Shown here one piece after another: positions 1-5,397 of a stretch of 5,397 nucleotides of DNA. Each line of letters opens with the position of its first letter. The stretch's first letter is position 1. Source of the DNA: an uncultured Peptostreptococcaceae bacterium (lineage in GTDB: Bacteria; Bacillota; Clostridia; Tissierellales; Peptoniphilaceae); contig CAMDZK010000096.1 in the NCBI GenBank assembly GCA_945910665.1, positions 1 through 5,397 on the forward strand, written 5' to 3'. The notes beneath the pieces are model-generated. The model saw nothing but the letters and a program-made list of their open reading frames with translations. It did no database searches and was not told the DNA's origin. A program made the position numbers and the translations under genes.

Positions 1-401
1 CTCCTCATCGTGGAGAATTGGAGCGACTTTTGGGTCCTCATCCAACGAAAGAAAAGATACTTACTTTTGTAAAAAAATATGATATCCTATTAGTAGTTAA
101 AGGAAATCAAACAAAGGTCTATAGTGAGTCAATGCGCTACGTCAACGAAACGGGAAATCCTGGCATGGCAACCGCAGGTTCTGGGGATGTGTTATCGGGA
201 ATTATCGGTGGCTTTCTAGCCCGTGGGTTACAACCAAAAGACGCAGCAACACTTGGGGTTTATATCCATGGATTAGCAGGAGATCTTGCGGCAAAACACT
301 ATGGACAAGAAAGTTTGATTGCTTCTGATATTTTGCAAAACATAGGCGAAGCGATTAAAGTAGGAGGAGTAAACGATGAAAGGGGCAAATATTTGGGTTG
401 A
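1..401 (+). CDS. nnrD: NAD(P)H-hydrate dehydratase, C-terminal part (5' end outside window)
   Basis: This enzyme (ADP- or ATP-dependent (S)-NAD(P)H-hydrate dehydratase, YjeF C-terminal/ribokinase-like fold) repairs hydrated NADH and NADPH in the cytoplasm. The reading frame is open from the left edge, with complete codons from position 3. It reads PHRGELERLLG, matching the family's TPHxGE-x-x-RLLG segment, so the TTG at 18 is internal and not a start. Further family signatures are VVKGNQT (about 87-107) and the nucleotide-binding/catalytic stretch NPGMATAGSGDVLSG (156-200), which includes the conserved GSGD aspartate (186-188). The C-terminal helices look complete and the stop is at 399-401. 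The last 26 bp overlap alr, suggesting co-transcription and translational coupling. In many Bacillota the domain is fused to an N-terminal NAD(P)H-hydrate epimerase (bifunctional Nnr). The missing 5' part prevents telling which form this is. Family assignment is firm. Confidence 0.93.
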   Translation, partial: PHRGELERLLGPHPTKEKILTFVKKYDILLVVKGNQTKVYSESMRYVNETGNPGMATAGSGDVLSGIIGGFLARGLQPKDAATLGVYIHGLAGDLAAKHYGQESLIASDILQNIGEAIKVGGVNDERGKYLG

Positions 402-1533
402 GGTTGACCTCGACCAGATGCAAGAAAATTTGCGATTAATCAAAGAACAAGCAAGACCTGCAAAAGTGTGCTGTGTGATTAAGGCCAATGCCTACGGTCA
501 CGGAAGTGTGCGCGTGGCAAAGGCTTTACAGAAAGAAGCAGATTACTTTGCTGTCGCGAATATGAATGAAGCAGTCGAACTGATTGAACAAGGAATTACC
601 GCACCCATTCTTTGTATGGGCTATGTGGATCCATCCCAATACGACCGAATGACGAAGTATGATGTTGAAATTCCTATGTATGATGTAGAACAAGCAAAAC
701 AGCTTTCAGAGACGATGGTCAATGCTGGAAAAGTTTGTAAAATTCATATAAAGGTGGATACAGCCATGCGTCGATTGGGTTTTCAAACGACTGATGAGAA
801 TGTGGACAAAGTCGAAGAAATATCGAAGTTACCTGGATTGAAAATCACAGGGATCTTTACACACTTCGCTTGCGCCGATGCAGATGATATGAGTTTTACA
901 GAAAAACAATACGACGATTACAAAGCTTTTGTGAAAAAAGTTGAAGCACGGGGGATTGACCTAGGCATTCATCACGTGGCAAACTCAGCTTCCATTATCG
1001 ACGGGCATTACAAACACGATATGGTTCGTGCAGGAATTATTCTCTATGGTTCCGATCCAAGAGGGGTGAGAACTACCGTTCTAGCGAAACATGCACTGCG
1101 CATGTATGCACGCGTATCAAGTGTTCGTACCATTCAAGAAGGGGATGGGGTCAGCTATGGTCAAACGTGGACAGCGGATTGTGAAACAAAGATTGCCACT
1201 GTCACTTGTGGGTATGCGGATGGATATTTCCGCTCGTTAAGTAATATGGGATATGTCATCATTCACGGGAAACCTGCACCAGTTCGAGGTCGCGTCTGTA
1301 TGGACCAGATGATGGTGGACATCACTGGGCGAGAAGACGTGAAAGCGGGAGACATTGTGACGATCTATGATGAGGATTACGAAGAGACAAATGTTGATTT
1401 GATTGCTGAAAAAATCGGAACGATTTCTTATGAGATATTTTGTGCCATTAATCGCCGTGTTGTGCGCGCTTATGTACAACAGGGAGAAATTGTCGCGGCA
1501 GACAACTATTTGCAGTGGAATATGCGGGATTAA
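376..1533 (+). CDS. alr: alanine racemase, PLP-dependent
   Basis: It interconverts L- and D-alanine, supplying D-Ala for peptidoglycan and teichoic acids in the cytoplasm. The product has 385 residues, the usual length for the family. The N-terminal TIM barrel carries the PLP lysine in VIKANAYGHG (Lys36, Tyr40). HHVANSAS (His199/His200) and MVRAGIILYG (Arg218) match the residues that contact PLP phosphate and pyridine nitrogen. The C-terminal beta domain carries the second catalytic base, Tyr261, in GVSYGQTW, and the substrate-pocket CMDQMMVD motif (Met309, Asp310). The ATG at 376 is set by a perfect AGGAGG at 362-367 with 8 nt spacing, inside the end of the upstream nnrD frame. No key residue is missing, so the enzyme should be active. 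No terminator is visible after its stop, so transcription could run on into mazF. The gene order matches the alr-mazEF locus of Bacillus apart from the missing antitoxin gene. Confidence 0.97.
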   Translation: MKGANIWVEVDLDQMQENLRLIKEQARPAKVCCVIKANAYGHGSVRVAKALQKEADYFAVANMNEAVELIEQGITAPILCMGYVDPSQYDRMTKYDVEIPMYDVEQAKQLSETMVNAGKVCKIHIKVDTAMRRLGFQTTDENVDKVEEISKLPGLKITGIFTHFACADADDMSFTEKQYDDYKAFVKKVEARGIDLGIHHVANSASIIDGHYKHDMVRAGIILYGSDPRGVRTTVLAKHALRMYARVSSVRTIQEGDGVSYGQTWTADCETKIATVTCGYADGYFRSLSNMGYVIIHGKPAPVRGRVCMDQMMVDITGREDVKAGDIVTIYDEDYEETNVDLIAEKIGTISYEIFCAINRRVVRAYVQQGEIVAADNYLQWNMRD

Positions 1534-1545
1534 CGCGTAGTTTTC

Positions 1546-1574
1546 TTTATCATTTGCTGCATTTAGTGTATAAT
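1546..1574 (+). promoter_or_regulatory. putative sigma-A-type promoter for mazF
   Basis: A perfect TATAAT lies at 1569-1574, preceded by TG at 1567-1568, although without the single-base gap of a classical extended -10. With a 17-nt spacer the -35 would be TTTATC (1546-1551), only 3 of 6 matches to TTGACA. The start of transcription would fall near 1580-1583, leaving a leader of roughly 90 nt before the mazF ATG. The -10 is convincing and the -35 is weak. It would allow mazF to be expressed independently of alr. Confidence 0.5.
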
Positions 1575-1607
1575 GGTAAAAGGCTTTTCAATGATGCAAT
1601 TGCCATT
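1572..1607. repeat. nested inverted repeats at the predicted mazF transcription start
   Basis: An outer inverted repeat pairs AATGGTAA (1572-1579) with TTGCCATT (1600-1607), eight positions with one G-T wobble. Partly overlapping it is a short palindrome, AAAAG-G-CTTTT (1578-1588). Both sit over or just downstream of the TATAAT at 1569-1574. That is a typical place for a repressor operator or a 5' leader hairpin. The arms are short and A/T-rich, so chance is a real alternative. No regulator is identified in the window. Confidence 0.3.
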
Positions 1608-1655
1608 GTACGATGAAATTTTAGAGTCCAATTCCCCAAATTGCGCTACGCGGTT

Positions 1656-1661
1656 AGGGTG
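1656..1661 (+). promoter_or_regulatory. ribosome binding site of mazF (fixes the start)
   Basis: AGGGTG lies 8 nt before the ATG at 1670 and continues as AGGGTGTGAT, resembling AGGAGGTGAT. It overlaps the in-frame GTG at 1661, which would add three residues and has no site of its own at proper distance. The ATG at 1670 is therefore preferred. Confidence 0.65.
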
Positions 1662-1669
1662 TGATAAAC

Positions 1670-2020
1670 ATGAATGTAAAACGCGGTGACGTATTTTATG
1701 CAGATCTAAACCCAGTCGTGGGTTCAGAGCAAGGTGGAGTACGTCCTGTATTGATTATTCAAAACAATGTTGGTAACAAATATAGCCCCACGGTAATTGT
1801 CGCGGCAATTACTTCTCAAGTGAACAAGGCAAAACTACCTACACACGTGGCAATTGTATCGAATGCGTATGGACTACCGAAAAATTCGGTGGTGTTGTGC
1901 GAACAACTTCGCACAATCGACAAAAAGCGATTGCATGAAAAGCTTGGGGGAATCGATGACGAAAATATGCGTAGCATCAATGATGCTATCAAAATTTCCG
2001 TGGGTCTCTCGGACTACTAA
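1670..2020 (+). CDS. mazF: MazF/EndoA-type mRNA interferase toxin (PemK-like)
   Basis: It is a sequence-specific endoribonuclease. The Bacillus subtilis homologue (EndoA/NdoA) cuts single-stranded RNA at UACAU and is held inactive by the antitoxin MazE/EndoAI. From the ATG at 1670 the product has 116 residues, the same length as the B. subtilis protein. The N-terminus [20 protein letters not shown] and the following [11 protein letters not shown] are near-identical to it as I remember it. Catalytic Arg25 (in GGVRP) and Thr48 (in AAITSQ) are present, and the C-terminal segment [11 protein letters not shown] is typical. The gene is intact and should be an active toxin. Oddly, no mazE precedes it: only 136 nt separate it from alr, without a ribbon-helix-helix reading frame. 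It follows alr as in Bacillus, has its own -10 element, and ends 17 nt before a hairpin terminator. The GTG at 1661 is an alternative start (119 residues). Confidence 0.95.
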   Translation: MNVKRGDVFYADLNPVVGSEQGGVRPVLIIQNNVGNKYSPTVIVAAITSQVNKAKLPTHVAIVSNAYGLPKNSVVLCEQLRTIDKKRLHEKLGGIDDENMRSINDAIKISVGLSDY

Positions 2021-2032
2021 ATACATACTTGC

Positions 2033-2066
2033 AGAGAAAAGCCCTCAATTGGAGGGCTTTCGCTCT
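2033..2066 (+). terminator. intrinsic-terminator-like hairpin after mazF
   Basis: AAAGCCCTC (2038-2046) pairs perfectly with GAGGGCTTT (2052-2060) around a 5-nt loop. A second short stem, AGAG (2033-2036) with CTCT (2063-2066), extends it across a small internal loop. The T-run after the stem is short and interrupted (TTTCGCTCT), so termination may be partial, with some readthrough into the next gene. The next gene has no convincing promoter of its own in the remaining 29 nt. Confidence 0.7.
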
Positions 2067-2083
2067 AATTTGATAAGGTGAAT

Positions 2084-2088
2084 GGAGG
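2084..2088 (+). promoter_or_regulatory. ribosome binding site fixing the start of the zinc-ribbon gene
   Basis: GGAGG lies 7 nt before the ATG at 2096. An in-frame GTG at 2078 lies upstream of this site and would encode it as part of the protein, so the ATG, which puts the zinc-ribbon CPRC right at the N-terminus, is the better start. Confidence 0.8.
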
Positions 2089-2095
2089 AATCTTT

Positions 2096-3577
2096 ATGCA
2101 ATGTCCTCGATGTGGACATTTCAATGAAGAAGGGTCGCTTTTTTGTGAAAATTGCGGTCTGAAGCTTGTACAATTAAAAAAAGATGAAGATGAACTTGAC
2201 GTTCCTTCCATCTTCCATGAGCCGGTCGAATACACAGGACGCTACAGCGGTATAGAACGGCCCAAAAAAAGAAGACGTGTGATGCGTATGACGAAAAAAT
2301 GGCTTCTCGCGGGTGTTGCGTTGTTGCTATTATTTGGTGTATATGTCACAGCGAGTCAATTCAGTCGCGTTAGTGAACAGATGCCAGAAGTCATTCAAAC
2401 ATATGCTGCAGCTGTGCGCGCGAATGACCGGGAAATCCTTCAAAAAATCATCGTATCCAGTGATGGCAAGACAACGCCAAATCCAGATAGTTATGATGGC
2501 TTTATGAAACTCATTACGATTCCAGGTCGTTTGGATGAAAGTGTAAGAAATCTAGAGGTTGACTTCTCCCATCTTTTAAATGATAAAGAGTATAGAAGTC
2601 AGTTAAGTATAAAACTGATTCCCATTGAATTGGATGGGCAAACCCAATACAAAATTGGAATCGATACATTTGATATTGACGTGAGGAATTCTGGGGCGAC
2701 ATTAGATGGTATTCGTGCAGATGCTGACGGATTCTTTAAAGATTATTTAATGGGGCAGTACGATGTGGCCTACGGTGCAAACCGCTTTCCACTTACTGTT
2801 GATCGCACCCATCCGAATCTAGAAGGTGGGGTCATCACGCCTTCGCGTTTAGCTGATCTAGAGGCCCCCGTCGTAGAAGAAGCGTCGGAACCGGTTCAGC
2901 TGACTCCTGGTACCTCAACGCTGCGCATTATAACGAATGTTCCAAAGGCAGTTCTTAGACGAAATGGTGTGAACACAGGAATACAATTAAAAGGGGAAGA
3001 AGATACCGTTCAAGTGGATGAAGGAGACAAAATTCAACTTCTTCTCGTGTGGGAAGGTGGCGTTGCTGCATCCCAAGAAATTGAATTCACAGGGCAAGAA
3101 GAAGCAGAACTTCCCATTCAGCTGAATTCATCAGAGTTTCAATTGATGATTTTTGAGCGGGTTAAGGCGATGTTGATTGAAGACCAGCGTGCGATGGAAG
3201 AGAGAAATCGCGATGGGTTCACTGCCGTAACAGGAGATGCATTAGACCATGCTGTCCATGTAATTAATCGCCTATACGAAGGAAATCAGTATTATGCTGG
3301 GTCCTACGATTGGGTTAAATTTGATCCATCAAGTTTTACGCTTAATTTGGACGGGGATGCTCCAAAAGTTTCTGTCAACGGAATTGTACGTTATGTCTAT
3401 CAAACCTATGACACGGATGCGGAGCCTATCGATGTGGACTCGTTGTGGCGAGATGAAGTGCCTATGTCTTTCGACTTGGTATTTGATGAAAGTCAATCGC
3501 AATGGATGATTGAACAGTGGGGTCGGACTGAAACCTCCATAAATCAAGACAATTTAGTCGAAATCATAATACAATAG
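2096..3577 (+). CDS. TcaA/YvbJ-like zinc-ribbon, single-pass membrane protein
   Basis: The 493-residue product begins with a zinc ribbon, MQCPRC...FCENC (Cys3, Cys6, Cys17, Cys20). An acidic linker and a basic stretch (KKRRR...KK, about 57-68) follow. Next is one hydrophobic segment (about 69-86), and the remaining roughly 400 residues are predicted outside the cell. Two layers can be distinguished there: a helix-plus-strand domain after the membrane (about 95-265) and a beta-rich, Ig-like stretch starting STLRIITNVPKAVL (about 274-340). From about 345 to the end, a region ending QWMIEQWG resembles NTF2-like extracellular domains. This order is that of Bacillota TcaA/YvbJ proteins. In Staphylococcus aureus, tcaA affects glycopeptide (teicoplanin) susceptibility; the role here is unknown, though cell-envelope sensing or maintenance is plausible. 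Its stop codon overlaps the ribosome binding site of the DUF1538 gene, indicating one transcript. Membrane topology is well supported; the exact family is moderately so. Confidence 0.78.
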   Translation: MQCPRCGHFNEEGSLFCENCGLKLVQLKKDEDELDVPSIFHEPVEYTGRYSGIERPKKRRRVMRMTKKWLLAGVALLLLFGVYVTASQFSRVSEQMPEVIQTYAAAVRANDREILQKIIVSSDGKTTPNPDSYDGFMKLITIPGRLDESVRNLEVDFSHLLNDKEYRSQLSIKLIPIELDGQTQYKIGIDTFDIDVRNSGATLDGIRADADGFFKDYLMGQYDVAYGANRFPLTVDRTHPNLEGGVITPSRLADLEAPVVEEASEPVQLTPGTSTLRIITNVPKAVLRRNGVNTGIQLKGEEDTVQVDEGDKIQLLLVWEGGVAASQEIEFTGQEEAELPIQLNSSEFQLMIFERVKAMLIEDQRAMEERNRDGFTAVTGDALDHAVHVINRLYEGNQYYAGSYDWVKFDPSSFTLNLDGDAPKVSVNGIVRYVYQTYDTDAEPIDVDSLWRDEVPMSFDLVFDESQSQWMIEQWGRTETSINQDNLVEIIIQ

Positions 3578-3587
3578 GAGAGAAGCA

Positions 3588-5075
3588 ATGAGTTTATTTA
3601 GAGAGAAATTACAAGAAGTTGGCATGTCGATGCTTCCCATACTCGTCATCGTCGTGATTTTGAACTTTACCCTTGTCCCATTACCCAGACAAGTATTTTT
3701 TGCTTTCCTTCTAGGCGCAGTTTTTGTCTTTGTTGGGCTGGCGATTTTTTTATTAGGAGCTGATTTGGGGATTGGGCTCATGGGAGAACACATGGGGGTT
3801 ACTCTCGCACGCACGAATAAGTTTAAACTTGTCTTATTTGTCGGTGCCATTTTGGGCCTTCTGATCACGATTGCAGAGCCTGATTTGCATATCCTAGGTG
3901 CACAAATCCAAAATGCGACGAGTGGTGCGCTTTCTTCATCGACGATTGTTCTCGTCGTATCGACGGGGGTATCGATTATGTTAGCAGTGGCACTCGCGAC
4001 TTCGATTCGCAGGTGGCCATTAAAATTCGTATTTCTACTCTTTTATGGAATGATACTCATTTTAAGTTTCTTTGTCCCATCCGCGCTCTTTGCGATGAGT
4101 TTCGATGCATCTGGTGCGACGACCGGAGCTTTGACAGTCCCATTTTTGCTGACCTTTGGTATGGGGATTGCCAACACGCTACATTCTCGTGCGAGCTCGG
4201 ATCACAGTGATGTATTTGGCTTCGTTGGCATTTGCTCGATCGGACCCATTATCGCAGTTATGCTTATGAGTATCATCTCAGGGCAAGAAGAATTGACTGC
4301 CTCCGATGTGGCAACCACGTTACCGAATAACTTATTTGCAGAATTATTGCAAGAATTGACCCATATGATTGGAGAAGCATTTATCGCGGTTGTGCCTTTA
4401 GTTATCGCTTATCTTCTATACCAATGGATTATTGCAAAGGCACCGAGAAGAAAGAATCGCCGTATCATCATCGGACTTTTCTATACGTATCTCGGCTTAC
4501 TTTTATTTCTCACTGGAGTCAACATTGGTTTTATGAACGTGGGTTTATACATTGGACAGGGGATTGCCAATTATCATAGTTTTCCACTCTTTATCGGCGT
4601 GAGTTTTGTCTTAGGGCTTGTTGTCATATTAGCAGAACCTGCGGTGCATGTTTTAGCGGATCAAGTACAAGATGTGACTGCCGGTGCAATTCGCAAAACA
4701 TATATTCTGTTATCTCTTTCTATTGGAGTAGGGACGGCAGTTGCACTTTCCGCTTTACGCATTTGGTTTCCTGGTTTGCAGTTATGGCATATTTTACTCC
4801 CAGGATTTGGGTTGGCTTTACTGATGAGTTTTAAATCGAAACAAAGTATTGTTGGAATGGCTTTTGATTCAGGTGGGGTAGCATCTGGCCCGATGGCTGC
4901 TACGTTTATTCTCGCCTACGCACAAGGTGCTGCAGCTGCAATTCCAACAGCAGATGTATTGGCCGATGGTTTTGGTATTATCGCCCTCATAGCGATGACA
5001 CCGATTATTGCCCTACAAGTCATGGGTCTTGTGTATGAACGCAAGACAAAAAAAGGAGATTTAGCGCATGATTAA
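3588..5075 (+). CDS. DUF1538-type polytopic membrane protein with two internal repeats
   Basis: This 495-residue, very hydrophobic protein is predicted to span the cytoplasmic membrane about 12 times. It is an internal duplication. Repeat 1 (about 36-195) contains AEPDLH (96-101) and, later, FDASGATTG (172-180). Repeat 2 (about 290-450) contains AEPAVH (349-354) and FDSGGVASG (426-434). The corresponding motifs are offset by about 253 residues in both cases. The repeats are joined by two further hydrophobic segments around a soluble loop (about 232-258, rich in Glu and Leu). This layout fits DUF1538, a family of putative permeases without an assigned substrate as far as I know. The start ATG follows AGGAGA (3576-3581), which overlaps the upstream stop. 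The last 8 bp overlap the PII-like gene, pointing to translational coupling. Such a pairing suggests a channel or transporter controlled by a PII-like partner, as AmtB is by GlnK; this is inference. Confidence 0.85.
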   Translation: MSLFREKLQEVGMSMLPILVIVVILNFTLVPLPRQVFFAFLLGAVFVFVGLAIFLLGADLGIGLMGEHMGVTLARTNKFKLVLFVGAILGLLITIAEPDLHILGAQIQNATSGALSSSTIVLVVSTGVSIMLAVALATSIRRWPLKFVFLLFYGMILILSFFVPSALFAMSFDASGATTGALTVPFLLTFGMGIANTLHSRASSDHSDVFGFVGICSIGPIIAVMLMSIISGQEELTASDVATTLPNNLFAELLQELTHMIGEAFIAVVPLVIAYLLYQWIIAKAPRRKNRRIIIGLFYTYLGLLLFLTGVNIGFMNVGLYIGQGIANYHSFPLFIGVSFVLGLVVILAEPAVHVLADQVQDVTAGAIRKTYILLSLSIGVGTAVALSALRIWFPGLQLWHILLPGFGLALLMSFKSKQSIVGMAFDSGGVASGPMAATFILAYAQGAAAAIPTADVLADGFGIIALIAMTPIIALQVMGLVYERKTKKGDLAHD

Positions 5076-5397
5076 TAATACGAGTAATAGTACATTGCTT
5101 TTGGCTGTGTTAAACCAAGGTGTCGCGACTCACTTTTGTAGAGAAGCTGCAAATATTAAGGATACGGGACATACCACTTTTTTAGGCTATGGAACGGCAA
5201 AACAAAAGCTCTTACAATTTTTCTGCTTAGATGAAGTAAAAAAAGAAATTGTCCTTTTAATCGTTCCATCAGAACTCGAAGATGAGTTCTTTTCGATGGC
5301 GATAGAAAAATATAAGCTCAATGAAAATAATACGGGTATCATGCTCGGAATTGATGTGAAGCGATTTTTTGGAACGTCAGAAATGGAAATACAGGCA
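5068..5397 (+). CDS. PII-like regulatory protein (3' end outside window)
   Basis: The ATG at 5068 lies inside the end of the DUF1538 gene, with AAGGAG at 5053-5058 and 9 nt spacing. The frame stays open for 110 codons to the edge. The translation fits the PII ferredoxin-like fold. A first strand plus helix (LLLAVLNQGVATHFCREAAN, 10-29) leads to GHTTFLGYGTA (34-44) at the T-loop base. Then come KEIVLLIVP (59-67), helix 2 (69-83) and TGIMLGIDV (89-97), ending near FFG (100-102). The T-loop is short and lacks the uridylylated Tyr region of GlnB. The B-loop lacks the TGxxGDGK-type glycine and lysine pattern, so classical ATP/2-oxoglutarate binding cannot be assumed. PII-like proteins usually form trimers that bind small effectors and dock on membrane transporters or enzymes. 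Its obvious candidate partner is the DUF1538 protein. With PII proteins near 110-120 residues, only a few residues are probably missing. Confidence 0.72.
   Translation, partial: MINNTSNSTLLLAVLNQGVATHFCREAANIKDTGHTTFLGYGTAKQKLLQFFCLDEVKKEIVLLIVPSELEDEFFSMAIEKYKLNENNTGIMLGIDVKRFFGTSEMEIQA

Larger units (their letters stand above)
1531..1656. repeat. imperfect inverted repeat bounding the alr-mazF gap
   Basis: TAACGCGTAG (1531-1540, starting with the alr stop codon) is the inverse complement of CTACGCGGTTA (1646-1656) apart from one extra base. The right arm ends at the first base of the mazF ribosome binding site. In a transcript reading through from alr, the two arms could pair and affect ribosome access to mazF. 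They could equally be chance, or a scar left by loss of sequence between the genes. Between the arms I see the promoter, the nested repeats, a small CAATT/AATTG hairpin (1629-1643), and no credible gene. Confidence 0.3.

Noticed and set aside
18..20. TTG as the start of the hydrate dehydratase gene
   Set aside because: The frame is open further upstream and the residues before it (PHRGE) belong to a conserved family motif, so the gene begins outside the window.
1661..1663. GTG as the mazF start
   Set aside because: It lies within the ribosome binding site of the ATG at 1670, and the ATG gives the typical 116-residue length.
1534..1669. Riboswitch, tRNA, CRISPR or insertion sequence in the largest gap
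   Set aside because: The gap is too short for most of these, and I see no recognisable aptamer, cloverleaf, spaced repeats or transposase remnant.
1591..1689. A 32-codon ATG frame in the alr-mazF gap overlapping the mazF start, a possible mini-antitoxin or leader peptide
   Set aside because: It has no good ribosome binding site, is much shorter than MazE (about 90 residues), shows no ribbon-helix-helix pattern, and overlaps the mazF ribosome binding site in another frame.
2049..2077. Possible promoter TTGGAG...GATAAG before the zinc-ribbon gene
   Set aside because: The -35 lies within the terminator stem, the -10 match is poor, and the implied transcript would start on top of the ribosome binding site.
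2078..2080. GTG as the start of the zinc-ribbon protein
   Set aside because: The GGAGG at 2084-2088 lies downstream of it and serves the ATG at 2096, which begins the zinc ribbon directly.
3554..3868. A 104-codon minus-strand frame opposite the start of the DUF1538 gene
   Set aside because: It is antisense to a well-supported gene, has low-complexity Lys/Thr/Pro content, and shows no family resemblance; it looks like a shadow frame.

Overview
The window comes from a low-to-moderate G+C Gram-positive bacterium (Bacillota, most likely Bacillales-like). The evidence is the strong AGGAGG-type ribosome binding sites, a tight one-strand layout, the alr-mazF neighbourhood known from Bacillus, and a zinc-ribbon/TcaA-type membrane protein. 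I cannot name a genus from sequence alone. All six genes lie on the + strand, and nearly the whole window is coding.

Left part (1-1533): the C-terminal part of an NAD(P)H-hydrate dehydratase (metabolite repair), cut by the window edge, overlaps the start of a complete alanine racemase gene, alr (cell-wall D-alanine). A 136-nt gap (1534-1669) follows, with a TATAAT promoter element and several small inverted repeats. It leads into mazF (ndoA/endoA), an mRNA interferase toxin with its key residues intact. In Bacillus the antitoxin gene mazE/ndoAI sits exactly between alr and mazF. Here it is absent and the gap is too short to hold it, so mazF looks orphaned locally. A hairpin terminator follows mazF.

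Right part (2096-5397): three tightly linked genes form an apparent operon. The first encodes a 493-residue zinc-ribbon, single-pass membrane protein of the TcaA/YvbJ type. The second encodes a 495-residue polytopic membrane protein with two DUF1538-type repeats. The third encodes a small PII-like protein that runs off the right edge. The stop codon of the first overlaps the ribosome binding site of the second, and the second overlaps the third by 8 bp.

The part closest to an undescribed system is the DUF1538 membrane protein coupled to a PII-like protein. By analogy with GlnK-AmtB it could be a transporter gated by a small trimeric sensor. The substrate, the effector and any interaction are unknown, and a working link to the TcaA-like gene is inference from gene spacing only.
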